Source: Methylobacterium haplocladii
Lineage (GTDB): Bacteria > Pseudomonadota > Alphaproteobacteria > Rhizobiales > Beijerinckiaceae
Reading direction: 5' to 3'
Assembly (NCBI RefSeq): GCF_007992175.1
Contig: NZ_BJZT01000014.1
Coordinates: forward strand, 105,879 to 169,878
Length of the DNA: 64,000 bases
Shown here piece after piece: positions 11,506-20,166 of this stretch. The number at the start of each line of letters is the position of its first letter. Within the stretch, counting starts at the first letter, position 1. The notes beneath the pieces are model-generated. The model had not been told where the DNA came from. It did not search any database and saw nothing but the letters and a program-made list of their open reading frames with translations. The position numbers and the translations under genes were made by a program.

Positions 11506-12330
11506 TCAGAGCGTCCAGGGTGTCCGGGGCCGGGGAGGGCCTGACGCCGTCGCCTGCATCGTCCGCGGCCGCGCTCGTCGGGACCGGTTCCCCAGTCCTG
11601 CCATGCTCCGCATCGCCGGCAGATCCAGATCGCCTGATAAGAATTCGGAATCGCCGAAGTGGAGCGCCGTCACGATCAGCCGGTAGAGCACGAGCGCGTT
11701 GAGCAGGTGCCAGAGGAAATGGGTGCCGCTGGCGAGAACGGCGCAGACGCTGCGGTCGATCGTGCGGAAGGTCAGCGAGAGCAGAAAGAGCGCGGCGATG
11801 CCGAGCAGCGACAGCCCGGCCCTCCGGCGCGCAGGCGTTGTCGAGCGCGTCAGCACGCCGCCGACTCCGAGCAGCGCCAGCACCGCCGGCACGTAATCGA
11901 TCGAGCCGTTGGTGAGCGCCGCGCTCGATTGCCCGAGGACCCTATCCGCCATCGCCGCGAAGCCGAGGTTGAGTCCGGCAAACGCCAGCGTGATCGCCAC
12001 TGCCGGAAAACTCGGCAGGCCGAGGAATCGGCGCATGGCGAGGAGCACGTAGGCGTAGATGAACAGCCCGATCGGGATCACGTCGGCGAGCATCGACCAG
12101 CGGTTGGCCAGGGTGTGGAACAGGAACGAGCCGATCCCGACCACGGCGACCAGCGCGGCCAACACCAGGGCCGCTGGATCGCGATGGTGAGCCCGACGCT
12201 CGCGCAGCACCGCCGCGCCGGCAGCCGCGATAAAAGCGCCGTTCGAGACCGCGTTCAGCGGCTCGGCCCAGAAGCCGCCGTCGAGGCGTTCGCAATAGGC
12301 CATCACCGGCGCGAACCAGGATGCATCCAT
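11506..12330 (-). CDS. Ceramidase-family (CREST) integral membrane hydrolase
   Basis: The 274-residue protein has about seven membrane segments. It keeps the active-site residues of alkaline ceramidases: Ser68-x3-His72, then Asp83 eleven residues later, and His204-x3-His208 in THFLWHLLNA. In characterised CREST enzymes these bind zinc and hydrolyse an amide bond in ceramide-type lipids. Whether this organism makes ceramides is not shown here, so the substrate could be another amide-linked lipid. The basic C-terminal tail after residue 230 is variable. Confidence 0.82.
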   Translation of the reverse strand: MDASWFAPVMAYCERLDGGFWAEPLNAVSNGAFIAAAGAAVLRERRAHHRDPAALVLAALVAVVGIGSFLFHTLANRWSMLADVIPIGLFIYAYVLLAMRRFLGLPSFPAVAITLAFAGLNLGFAAMADRVLGQSSAALTNGSIDYVPAVLALLGVGGVLTRSTTPARRRAGLSLLGIAALFLLSLTFRTIDRSVCAVLASGTHFLWHLLNALVLYRLIVTALHFGDSEFLSGDLDLPAMRSMAGLGNRSRRARPRTMQATASGPPRPRTPWTL

Positions 12331-12421
12331 CGTCCCAAGCCCTTCGCTGTGGCCGCCTTGCCAGCGCGGCGCGAAGGCCCGATGACGGTCGCCTCAACCG
12401 AAGTGGCTGGCACCGGACCCG

Positions 12422-13219
12422 ATGCGGATCACCACCTGGAACGTCAACTCGATCAAGCAGCGGCTCGGCCACCTCCTCGCCTTCCTCGGCGAGGCGAAGC
12501 CCGACGTGGTCTGCCTGCAGGAGCTGAAATGCCAGGATGCCGGCTTTCCACGCGAGGAGATCGAGGCGGCGGGCTATGCCGTCGAGACCCTCGGGCAGAA
12601 AGCCTATAACGGCGTCGCGATGCTGGTGCGCCAGCCTCTCCGGATGACCCAGGTGCTGCGCGGGCTTCCGGGAGACCCGGAGGACGAGCAGGCCCGTTAC
12701 CTCGAAGCGCTGGTGGTCGGCGAGGATGCGCTGCCGGTGCGCGTCGCCACGATCTACCTGCCGAACGGCAATCCGGCCCCGGGTCCGAAGTACGAGTACA
12801 AGCTCGCCTTCATGGAGCGACTGCGGCGACACGCGCGCCGGCTGATGGAGACCGAGGAGGCGCTGGTGCTCGCCGGTGACTACAACGTCATCCCGATGCC
12901 GGAGGACGCCTCCAACCCCGAGGCCTGGACCGAGGACGCGTTGTTCCTGCCGGCGACCCGCCGCGCCTTCCGCGCGCTGCTCGCCGAAGGCTTCACCGAG
13001 GCGGTGAGGGCCTGCGACCCGCGAGCCGAGCTCTACACGTTCTGGGATTATCAGGCCGGCTGCTGGCAGCGGAATGCCGGCATCCGCATCGACCACGTGC
13101 TGCTCTCGCCCCAGGCGGCCGACCGGCTGGTCTCGGCCTCGGTGCAGAAGCACCTGCGCGGCCTCGAAAAGCCCTCGGACCACGTGCCGGTGACGGTCGA
13201 GCTGACCGCGGCCGCTTGA
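12422..13219 (+). CDS. xthA: Exodeoxyribonuclease III
   Basis: The 265-residue enzyme is the Mg-dependent AP endonuclease and 3'-5' exonuclease of base-excision repair. Visible active-site elements are WNVNS (Asn7), LQELK (Glu34), GDYNV near residue 155, and the C-terminal IDHVL and SDHVPV motifs carrying the catalytic Asp and His. Length matches the family. The gene stands alone, divergent from the ceramidase gene. Confidence 0.95.
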   Translation: MRITTWNVNSIKQRLGHLLAFLGEAKPDVVCLQELKCQDAGFPREEIEAAGYAVETLGQKAYNGVAMLVRQPLRMTQVLRGLPGDPEDEQARYLEALVVGEDALPVRVATIYLPNGNPAPGPKYEYKLAFMERLRRHARRLMETEEALVLAGDYNVIPMPEDASNPEAWTEDALFLPATRRAFRALLAEGFTEAVRACDPRAELYTFWDYQAGCWQRNAGIRIDHVLLSPQAADRLVSASVQKHLRGLEKPSDHVPVTVELTAAA

Positions 13220-13281
13220 AAGCGCGGCGCCGGGTACCAAGACTCACCGCAACGATCCCGAAGGACACGGATTTTCACGCC

Positions 13282-13770
13282 ATGACGACGACGTTCCTGC
13301 GCGCGGCGCTCGCTCTCACCGCCCTCGCGGCCTCCGCCGGTTGTGCCCAGGCGCAAACCGCCGTGAAGATGGAAGGGCGCTGCGAGAAGCTGGTCATCGC
13401 CGGCCTCGACGTCACGCAGAACTGCAAGGAGAGCCTGACCAACATGGTCGTCGGCAACCGCACCAGCTTCGATTTCTCGGCCTGGGACGGTCAGACCTTG
13501 AGCTTCTCCGGCACCGGCTCCGTGCAGGAGGCGACCGAACTCACCGAGCAGCTTCAGCCGGTCAACCTCGTCACGCCCGGCCAGTCGAGCAAGGAGGGCA
13601 TCGCCCGCTCCCCGGCGCCGGCCGTCGGGGCGTGCCGGTTCTCGACGCCCGCGCCCAACAAGTCGGCGATCACCTGTGAGGCGACATCCCAGGGGAAGAC
13701 CTACGCCGGCACCTTCGTCACCGATGCGAAATCGGCCGACGGCGCGGCGAAGGACGCGCCGAAGCCCTGA
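13282..13770 (+). CDS. Secreted protein of unknown function
   Basis: The 162-residue protein has a signal peptide ending near AQA-Q24. The ATG at 13282 was chosen because it opens the signal sequence. The mature part contains four cysteines and a Ser/Thr-rich beta-type composition, with a disordered Ala/Lys tail. No family was recognised. It lies 62 bases after xthA in the same direction; shared transcription is possible, but a shared role is unlikely. Confidence 0.7.
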   Translation: MTTTFLRAALALTALAASAGCAQAQTAVKMEGRCEKLVIAGLDVTQNCKESLTNMVVGNRTSFDFSAWDGQTLSFSGTGSVQEATELTEQLQPVNLVTPGQSSKEGIARSPAPAVGACRFSTPAPNKSAITCEATSQGKTYAGTFVTDAKSADGAAKDAPKP

Positions 13771-13878
13771 GCCGCAGCGCACGCCAGGAGCGCGGACCGG
13801 CAGGCTGGTCAGACGCGCGTCCAACCCCATCTATCCGCTCGTAAACCCGACACCGTGCGTTCCGATACAGAGGGCTCC

Positions 13879-14796
13879 ATGCTCACCGACATTCCCGCAA
13901 CCGGCGCCAAGGCCGGAGCATCAGGCGGGGTGGTCAAGGACACGACGACGGCAGGCTTCCGGCAGGACGTCATCACCGAGTCGATGAACCAGCCCGTCCT
14001 CGTCGATTTCTGGTCCCCGCGCTCACCCGCGTGCAAGGCCCTGTCCGCTGTTCTCGAACGCATCGTCGCGGGTGCCGGCGGAAAGGTGAAGCTCGTCCGG
14101 CTCAACGTCGACGAGCATCCGGCCGTGTTCAGCCAGATCGGCCAGCAACTCGGGCTCGAAGGCGTGCCGGCGGTGATCGCGCTCGACCGTGGGCGTCCCG
14201 TCGACATGTTCAGCGGCGCGGTGCCGGAGGCGGAGGTGAAGGCCTTCGTGATGCGCCTGATCGGTCCGTCCGAGATCGACCAGCTGCTCCAAGAGGCCGA
14301 CCGTCTCGCGGGCGAGGGCGACCACGCCCAGGCCTCCGAGATCTTCACGCACGTCATCCGCGAGGAGCCGGACAACGTCCGCGCCTATGCCGGCCTCGCC
14401 AAGGGTCAGCTCGATCTCGGCCAGCCGGCCAATGCCCGGCAGGTGCTCGAGATGGTGCCGGCCGAGAAGACCGCCGATCCGGCCCTGGCCGGCGTGCGTG
14501 CCGCCCTCGAACTCGCCGAGCAGGCCGAGAGCCTCGGAGACCTCACCGCGCTCCAGCAGAAGGTCGAAGCGAACGGCGACGACTATCAGGCGCGTTTCGA
14601 TCTGGCCCTCGGCCTCAATGCCAACGGCCGGCGTGACGAGGCCGTCGACCAGCTCGTCGCCATCGCCCGACGCGACCGTACCTGGAACGAGGAGGCCGCG
14701 CGCAAGCAGCTGCTGCAGTTCTTCGAGGCCTGGGGCCTGATGGATCCGGCCGCGATCCGCGGGCGTCGCCAGCTCTCGACCCTGATCTTTTCGTGA
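13879..14796 (+). CDS. cnoX: CnoX/YbbN-like thioredoxin-TPR chaperedoxin
   Basis: The 305-residue protein joins a thioredoxin fold (about 18-130) to tetratricopeptide repeats (about 135-300), the architecture of CnoX (YbbN). That protein protects unfolding proteins under oxidative stress and hands them to GroEL. The usual active-site CxxC is SPAC (Ser49 to Cys52), so only one catalytic cysteine remains, as in E. coli CnoX. Oxidoreductase activity is therefore doubtful, and a mixed-disulfide holdase role fits better. I chose the ATG at 13879; the GTG at 13855 is possible. The Lon-N and Trm112 genes follow. Confidence 0.88.
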   Translation: MLTDIPATGAKAGASGGVVKDTTTAGFRQDVITESMNQPVLVDFWSPRSPACKALSAVLERIVAGAGGKVKLVRLNVDEHPAVFSQIGQQLGLEGVPAVIALDRGRPVDMFSGAVPEAEVKAFVMRLIGPSEIDQLLQEADRLAGEGDHAQASEIFTHVIREEPDNVRAYAGLAKGQLDLGQPANARQVLEMVPAEKTADPALAGVRAALELAEQAESLGDLTALQQKVEANGDDYQARFDLALGLNANGRRDEAVDQLVAIARRDRTWNEEAARKQLLQFFEAWGLMDPAAIRGRRQLSTLIFS

Positions 14797-14842
14797 GCCC
14801 CGTCGGGCGCACGTCCAATCGTCGCCTCCGGGAGGCGAATTC

Positions 14843-15508
14843 ATGAGCCTGCATTCGGGCTACAAGTCTCCGGGCGATTGTCCGGCCATCATCCCCGTGT
14901 TTCCGCTGCCGGGGGCGCTTCTCCTCCCGCGCGGGCAGATGCCGCTCAACATCTTCGAGCCGCGCTACCTGACGATGGTCGACGATGCGCTGCGCACCGA
15001 TCGGATCATCGGCATGATCCAGCCGGAGGCCGACGGCGGCGGACCGCCAATGGCACCGCGGCTCTACCGGGTCGGTTGTGCCGGCCGCATCACGCAATAT
15101 GCCGAGACCGGCGACGGCCGCTGCCTGATCTCGCTGACCGGCGTCGCCCGCTTCCGCGTCGAGAGCGAGATCGCCGCTACCGGCTATCGCCGCTGCCAGG
15201 TTTCCTACGACGACTTTTTCTCGGATTTCGAGCCGCGGGCCGGCGAGGAGGCCGTCGATCGCGAGGCCGTGCTGAAAGCGCTCCGCGAATTCGTCGAGGC
15301 CAACGATCTGAAGGTCGACTGGGCCGGTATCGAGGAGGCGCCGAACGAGGCCCTCGTCAACGCGCTCTGCATGATGAGCCCCTTCGGCGTCCGCGAAAAG
15401 CAGGCGATGCTGGAAGCGCCCGATCTCAAGACCCGCGCCGAGGTGCTTGTCGCTGTGACCGAGATGGAACTGGTGCGCGGCGACGGGTCCGAGCCGACGC
15501 TGCAGTGA
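14843..15508 (+). CDS. Lon N-terminal (substrate-binding) domain protein
   Basis: The 221-residue protein consists of a LON substrate-binding domain only ([26 protein letters not shown] near residues 17-42, then [16 protein letters not shown] near 75). It lacks the AAA+ and peptidase domains of Lon protease. Stand-alone LON-N proteins are thought to bind unfolded segments; their role is unproven. GGGAGGCGA precedes the ATG. It lies between cnoX and Trm112 in a likely three-gene quality-control operon. Confidence 0.9.
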   Translation: MSLHSGYKSPGDCPAIIPVFPLPGALLLPRGQMPLNIFEPRYLTMVDDALRTDRIIGMIQPEADGGGPPMAPRLYRVGCAGRITQYAETGDGRCLISLTGVARFRVESEIAATGYRRCQVSYDDFFSDFEPRAGEEAVDREAVLKALREFVEANDLKVDWAGIEEAPNEALVNALCMMSPFGVREKQAMLEAPDLKTRAEVLVAVTEMELVRGDGSEPTLQ

Positions 15509-15578
15509 TTTTCAGGATCCCGCGCGGCTGCCCGTCAGGGTATACGCGCCGGGCAGCCCCAACAACGAGACCCGTTCC

Positions 15579-15785
15579 ATGGCCGACGACACCGACCCGA
15601 CCGTCGAAGCGACCCGCGTCGATCCCAAGCTCCTCGAATTGCTGGTCTGTCCGCTGACCAAAGAATCGCTCGACTACGATGCCACGCGCCAGGAGCTGAT
15701 CAGCCGATCCGCCAAGCTCGCCTATCCGATCCGCGACGGCATCCCGATCATGCTGCCGGAAGAGGCGCGTGCGCTGACGGATTGA
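15579..15785 (+). CDS. Trm112-family zinc-finger-like protein
   Basis: The 68-residue protein has the family core [17 protein letters not shown] and the C-terminal [14 protein letters not shown]. In eukaryotes Trm112 activates several methyltransferases; bacterial homologues (formerly UPF0434) are thought to do likewise. One Cys is present in the CP motif, so zinc binding is incomplete, as in most bacterial members. It is the third gene of the cnoX group. Confidence 0.9.
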   Translation: MADDTDPTVEATRVDPKLLELLVCPLTKESLDYDATRQELISRSAKLAYPIRDGIPIMLPEEARALTD

Positions 15786-15832
15786 TCGGAGCGCGCCATC
15801 GTCACTGCAGGCGAAGCGACGGTGGCGATAAC

Positions 15833-16660
15833 TCACGCCGCCGCGTTCTGGTCCGTTTCCGGAAGCGCAGTCCTCCCGATGTACCGCCGTCCGAAGATCG
15901 ACCGTGCGAAGTCGTCGAGCGGCAGCATGATCGGCAAAACATATTCCTTGAAGGTCGGCTCGAAGATGGGCTGCCCGACGAAGCACAGGCCGATCCCGAG
16001 GAGGAAGCGCACGATGGCCGGTAGCGGCAGCGTCTCGAACGCACCCTCCGCCGCGAGGCGGCGCTGCTCCTCGGTGTAAAACGGCCGACAGGGGATGTGG
16101 TCCGGTTCGGGCAGCGTCGAGCGCAGGCAGGGTTTTGAGGCGGTGCGGCCCTTCCGGCCGAGGATCGCCAGGACGATGTCGGTGTCCAGGCGCAGGTCGG
16201 TCTCGGTCAGGCTGAATCCGATCCAGTGGGTGATGCCGCCTCGGCGGGAGGCCTCGTAGGCCGCCTTGTAGAGCTTGCCGATGGCCGGCGAGCCCCGGTG
16301 CGCTTTCAGGATCGCGGCTCGGCCGAGCTCCGCCACATGAGCGCGGGGCGGCATGTCGTCGATCCGGCATTGCAGCTCGAGGGGCAGGCCGAGCGGCAGC
16401 TTCTGAACGCGGGCGACGGCCGGGTTCGGCCGCAGCAGCCTGATCGTGCCGATGGCTTCGTCGCCCTTGTAGCAGACGAAGTTGTCGGTGGTGTCGAGCA
16501 CGTCGAAACCGTTGATCTCGCGGAGCGCCGGCAGCAGGCCGGGCTCCAACTGCATGGCCTCCGAAAACACCTGCCAGCGCACCTGGGCGGCAGCGTCGAG
16601 TTCGGTCACCGTGCATGCCTTGACGACGCGGTAACCGGTGATGGGGTCGCTCGTCGACAT
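15833..16660 (-). CDS. GNAT-fold N-acyltransferase, FeeM/OlsB/LuxI-like
   Basis: The 275-residue protein shows the acyl-ACP-using GNAT layout: an N-terminal R-x3-VF segment (near 29), IGTIRLL near 70, and AELGRAAILKAHRG near 110, comparable to the conserved region of FeeM and LuxI. A C-terminal hydrophobic part (LGIGLCFVGQPIFEPTF) recalls ornithine-lipid acyltransferase OlsB. Such enzymes join a fatty acyl chain to an amine, giving N-acyl amino acids, lyso-ornithine lipid or homoserine lactones. The acceptor cannot be read from sequence. No LuxR-type regulator is near. An HDO oxidase gene lies upstream on the same strand, 209 bases away. Confidence 0.72.
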   Translation of the reverse strand: MSTSDPITGYRVVKACTVTELDAAAQVRWQVFSEAMQLEPGLLPALREINGFDVLDTTDNFVCYKGDEAIGTIRLLRPNPAVARVQKLPLGLPLELQCRIDDMPPRAHVAELGRAAILKAHRGSPAIGKLYKAAYEASRRGGITHWIGFSLTETDLRLDTDIVLAILGRKGRTASKPCLRSTLPEPDHIPCRPFYTEEQRRLAAEGAFETLPLPAIVRFLLGIGLCFVGQPIFEPTFKEYVLPIMLPLDDFARSIFGRRYIGRTALPETDQNAAA

Positions 16661-16806
16661 CGCCCGGGTGCCTCGTGATCGGTGCTGGAGGTGGTGGCGG
16701 TTCGATCAGGTCGGGAACGCCGGTCCCCGCGCGCGGGGAGGGGTCGGAGGGTGGGGGCGGCTCAGGATCGGGCGTCGCGGTGCCGTCTGCCCACCCCCAC
16801 CGACAG

Positions 16807-16826
16807 CTCCTCCCGGCAAGGAGGAG
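16807..16826. repeat. GC-rich hairpin cluster between HDO and acyltransferase genes
   Basis: CTCCTCC (16807-16813) and GGAGGAG (16820-16826) form a stem with a six-base loop. A second, imperfect inverted repeat surrounds it (GTCGGAGGGTGGGGGCGG near 16743 against CCCACCCCCACCGAC near 16790). There is no T-run. It could attenuate read-through from the HDO gene into the acyltransferase gene, or it may be a dispersed palindrome. Confidence 0.45.
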
Positions 16827-16869
16827 AGGAGCGACAGCTCCGACCGTCTCCTCGTCCGGGAGGCCGTGG

Positions 16870-17580
16870 CTAATGCGCCGTCGAGCGCGTTCGTGCGACC
16901 TCGTCGAGCATGCCGAGATAGGCGCCGCGGGTGGCCGCCGCCGTCATGACGATGGCGTCGCACTCGGTGGCGTCTTCGAGGCCGGCGAGGATGCGCTCGA
17001 GGTCGTCGACATGGCCGATATCCGCTTCGGCGTGCAGGTCGAGGAAGGTGACGGCGTCCGCGATCTTCGGAATGCTGCTCGTCGCCACCAGCGCTTTCGC
17101 CACCTTGCCGGCGCGTTCCACCGCGAGCCCTTCGAGGATGTAGGCGCTCCCGAGGAAGGCCGCCGGATGACGTCCGTTCGTCGCCGCCGTGATCCAGCTG
17201 TTGTAGGCGGTAATCCACTCGCCCGGCGGGTGCGCCGCGAGCGTCGCCTCGGGGTCCAGGCCCAGCGCGCGCAGGTCGTCGTCGACGAGGATATCGTGGC
17301 CGGCCTCCTCGTCGGCCTTCTGGAAGAACAGTTCGGCCAGCTCGGGATGCTCGCCGAGCTCCTTGAGACGACGACCGGCCGCTTCGAGGCAGGGCGCCGT
17401 CAGCGCGACGTAGTGCCGGGTCTGGACGAGGAAATCGACGTAGAGGGCCTTGTCGGCCGAACCGTCCTTGAAGGCCTTGATCGCCGGTTCCTGATCGAGG
17501 CCGGCGACGAGCCTGTCGAGCTCGTTGCGCAGGTCGGCGACGACCCCGCGCGGTGACAGATCGCCTGCAGCTTCACCCAT
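16870..17580 (-). CDS. Heme-oxygenase-like diiron oxidase (HDO) candidate
   Basis: The 236-residue all-helical protein belongs to the TenA/PqqC/HDO superfamily. Potential iron ligands are spaced as in HDOs such as UndA: Glu66, Glu92-x2-His95, Glu150, and the cluster His183-x3-Asp187-x2-His190. HDOs use a diiron centre and oxygen for unusual oxidations such as fatty-acid decarboxylation, N-oxygenation or C-C cleavage. TenA-type thiaminase is less likely because its catalytic Cys pattern is not evident. It lies upstream of the GNAT acyltransferase on the same strand, so a joint product is conceivable. The substrate is unknown. Confidence 0.7.
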   Translation of the reverse strand: MGEAAGDLSPRGVVADLRNELDRLVAGLDQEPAIKAFKDGSADKALYVDFLVQTRHYVALTAPCLEAAGRRLKELGEHPELAELFFQKADEEAGHDILVDDDLRALGLDPEATLAAHPPGEWITAYNSWITAATNGRHPAAFLGSAYILEGLAVERAGKVAKALVATSSIPKIADAVTFLDLHAEADIGHVDDLERILAGLEDATECDAIVMTAAATRGAYLGMLDEVARTRSTAH

Positions 17581-17793
17581 TCCAACTCTCCTGGTTCTTG
17601 CGTCGGACAGAGCCTCCGAGGGGCAGGGCGCCCCTGCCGCTGCCGGCGCATCCGAACGAACCCGAGGCTAGGATGCGCACGGTGCGTGCGTCCAGGAAAA
17701 TCTACCTGAGATGCGTGTATTTCTGCCTTTCAGTCGAATAAATGTAACCTAGAGTTATTTATGCCATGCCATTCCGGCAGCTCGACGCACACG

Positions 17794-17822
17794 AAAAAGG
17801 GCGCCGGTCTGCCCGGCGCCCT
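17794..17822 (-). terminator. Intrinsic terminator of the Tim44-like gene
   Basis: On the minus strand AGGGCGCCGG and CCGGCGCCCT arms (17813-17822 and 17798-17807) enclose a short loop and are followed by a run of T. The position just after the Tim44-like stop codon makes a rho-independent terminator very likely. Confidence 0.85.
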
Positions 17823-17852
17823 CCGATCGATTCGTACGTCCGAAAGCTGCGC

Positions 17853-18809
17853 TCAGCGGCCCTGCTGGATCGCGGACAGCTGCCAGGCCCCGCCGCGCTC
17901 GCGGGCGAAGGTCCAGAACTCCTTGGCCTCGGACGGACCGTTCTCGACGACACGCTGCGAGTTCCGTTCGATGGTGACGTCCTTCAGGGCGAACCGCATG
18001 GCAACGGTGGCGTACTCTACGTTGCCCTCGCGCCAAGCCTCCGACAGGTCCCCCTGCAGGAGCTTCACGTCGGAGATCCGGTTCACGACGCCGCGCTGGG
18101 CGTTGGCCCGCAGCTCCTCTTCGAAATAACCGACCATCTCCGGCGTCGCGACCCGGCGCAGGGCGCCGAGATCCTCGCGGCCATAGGCGGTCTGGACCTC
18201 GCCGAGGTTGCGCTCGAAGGCCTCGTAGTCTGCCGGCTGCACGGTGACCGGCTGCGCCGCCTGCGGAGGGGCGGAGCCGCCACCGCCATAGGGAGCCGCA
18301 CCACCCACGCCCGCGCCATTGAGGTGCGAGCGGGCGTAGGGCGCGTTACCGGCCATGGCCGGCTGGCCGCCGCCCTGGCGGCGACGGAACAATCGCACCG
18401 CCAGCATCACCAGACCGACCAGCAAACCGACCTGCAGGAGCAGGCCGAGGAACGAGGCGATGCCGCCGAGGCCCCCGAAGAAGCCGCCGCCGACGAGCGC
18501 GCCGAGAAGCCCCGCGCCCAACAGACCCGCGAAGAAGCCGCCGCCGAAGCGACGGCCGGGGGCTGCCTGCATGCCGGGATTGGTCATGCCCGGGCTCGGC
18601 GCCGTCTGCGAGCGCTGGATCGGCGCCGTGGCGCCGGGAGACGTATTGGTGCTCGGCGGCGGGCTGTAGGTGCGCGAGCCGCGCGAACCAAAGCTGCCGC
18701 CACCGCCGCCGGGACGGGCCTCGACGACCGGCGCGGCGGTGACCGCCAGTGCTGCGGCAAGGGCGAGCATGGTCGCCATGCGCCTGCGACCGGTGGTGGG
18801 GGTTGCCAT
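17853..18809 (-). CDS. Tim44-like domain membrane protein
   Basis: The 318-residue protein has an N-terminal signal or anchor (about 10-30). A Gly/Ser/Pro-rich segment and a glycine-rich hydrophobic region follow (GGGFFAGLLGAGLLGALVGGG to LLVGLVMLAV, about 90-155, likely one or two membrane helices). The C-terminal Tim44-like domain spans about 200-318 (YEAFERNLGEVQTAYGREDLGALR...). The domain is named after the mitochondrial import motor subunit; in alphaproteobacteria the function is uncertain. I chose the ATG at 18809, which is preceded by AGAGGA. It has its own terminator. Confidence 0.88.
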   Translation of the reverse strand: MATPTTGRRRMATMLALAAALAVTAAPVVEARPGGGGGSFGSRGSRTYSPPPSTNTSPGATAPIQRSQTAPSPGMTNPGMQAAPGRRFGGGFFAGLLGAGLLGALVGGGFFGGLGGIASFLGLLLQVGLLVGLVMLAVRLFRRRQGGGQPAMAGNAPYARSHLNGAGVGGAAPYGGGGSAPPQAAQPVTVQPADYEAFERNLGEVQTAYGREDLGALRRVATPEMVGYFEEELRANAQRGVVNRISDVKLLQGDLSEAWREGNVEYATVAMRFALKDVTIERNSQRVVENGPSEAKEFWTFARERGGAWQLSAIQQGR

Positions 18810-18935
18810 GGAGATCCTCTGAAAAAGTTCGAGTCGGGCGGAATTCGCCCACTCTTGATATGGAGACGTTCTCAATCGAGTTTTAGTCCCGACTGATTTC
18901 ATGCCGACCGCCGATCGCGACCGGATCGGTCGATT

Positions 18936-20045
18936 CTAAGGAGCAGCGGGGAAGATCAGGCGAACGGTGGTTCCCTCGCCCTGCCGACTGTCCAGGGAGA
19001 TCGTGCCGTTCTGGCGCTTCATCAAGCCGTGAACGATCGCGAGCCCGACGCCGCGGCCGGCCTCGCGGCTGGTGGCGAAGGGCGCCAGCGCACGGGTCAG
19101 CATCTCCGGCGACATGCCGTGTCCGCGATCCGAGATCGCGATGCCGACGGCACCGTCGGAGGGGCGCTGGAGGGTGCGGTCGCCGGGGGCGACGGCAAAG
19201 GTCGCGACGGTGATCGTGCCCGAATCCGTTATCGCCTCGGCGGAATTCGCCAGTATGTGCCGGAGCGCGAGTTCCACCTGCGTCGGATTGCACAGGGCGG
19301 GCGCCAGATCCTGCGTCGTACTGATCGTCAGGTCGATCCGTGGCGGCAGCGACGTGCGTAGCGACGCGCCAATCGATCCGATGAAGGCATCGAGGTCGAC
19401 GGCGCGCACGTCCGGCGCGATCCGGCGCGAATGGGTCAGGAGATGGCGGGTCAGGATGGCGGCACGCTCCGCGGCCTCGGTCGAGCGGGTCACGGCGCGC
19501 TGAATGAAGGGCTCCTGCCGGTCGGCGAGGCGGCGCTTCAACCCGTCGACATAGCCGATCAGGATCTGCAGGAAGTTGTTGAACTCGTGCGCCACGCTGT
19601 TGGTGAGCAGCCCCAGCGCCTCGCGCTGCTGCGACAGGAAGAGCGCGCCCTCGGCGTCGACGCGCCGAGTGATGTCGACGACCTGGCCGAGCAGCGTCGC
19701 GGTGCCCGCGAGCGGCACCACCTGGATCGTCGCCCAGAACGAGGAACCGTTCTTGCGCAGGCAGAGCAGGTCGCCGGCGCCCCCCCGGCCGGCCGCCACC
19801 GCTTCCCGCAGGGCGCCCCAAGCGGCCGTATCGCCCTGCTTGCTCTGGAAAAGCTCGAGGCCGCCGGCGAGGAGTTCGGCATCGGCATGACCGGTAAGCG
19901 TGGCGAGCGCCGGATTCGCTGCGGTCAGAACGCCGTCGGCGATGACGAAGGCCGGGACCGGCGATGCGGCCAGAAGCGCGAGCGCATCCGGCGACAGAAT
20001 GGCGGAGTGGTTGTCCGATGTGCCGTGCTCGTCGGGCGAAGGCAT
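18936..20045 (-). CDS. PAS-domain sensor histidine kinase (soluble)
   Basis: The 369-residue kinase has one PAS domain (about 25-135) and no membrane helix. The dimerisation and phosphoacceptor region NSVAHEFNNFLQILIGY lies near 150-166, with His in HEFNN. A HATPase domain follows with an N-box (ILANSAEAI), G1 (ISDRGHGM) and G2 (GRGVGLAIVHGLMKR). It resembles the stand-alone HEFNN kinases that pair with receiver proteins elsewhere; no response regulator is adjacent. I chose the ATG at 20045 over 20066 because AGGA lies nine bases before it. Confidence 0.85.
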   Translation of the reverse strand: MPSPDEHGTSDNHSAILSPDALALLAASPVPAFVIADGVLTAANPALATLTGHADAELLAGGLELFQSKQGDTAAWGALREAVAAGRGGAGDLLCLRKNGSSFWATIQVVPLAGTATLLGQVVDITRRVDAEGALFLSQQREALGLLTNSVAHEFNNFLQILIGYVDGLKRRLADRQEPFIQRAVTRSTEAAERAAILTRHLLTHSRRIAPDVRAVDLDAFIGSIGASLRTSLPPRIDLTISTTQDLAPALCNPTQVELALRHILANSAEAITDSGTITVATFAVAPGDRTLQRPSDGAVGIAISDRGHGMSPEMLTRALAPFATSREAGRGVGLAIVHGLMKRQNGTISLDSRQGEGTTVRLIFPAAP

Positions 20046-20166
20046 GGCCGTTGTTCCTGACTGCATCCCGTCACGCGTGCACGCCCGGAGCCGGCTCGCA
20101 TCGCCGCGATCGATACCTGCATTCGCCGCAATGCCCAAGGCTGGGTTGCAAGCGCGGGTCGGCAGC

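Noticed and set aside
16660..16870. Quorum-sensing lux box for the acyltransferase
   Set aside because: No lux-box-type dyad was found and no LuxR gene is near, so an autoinducer role is not supported.
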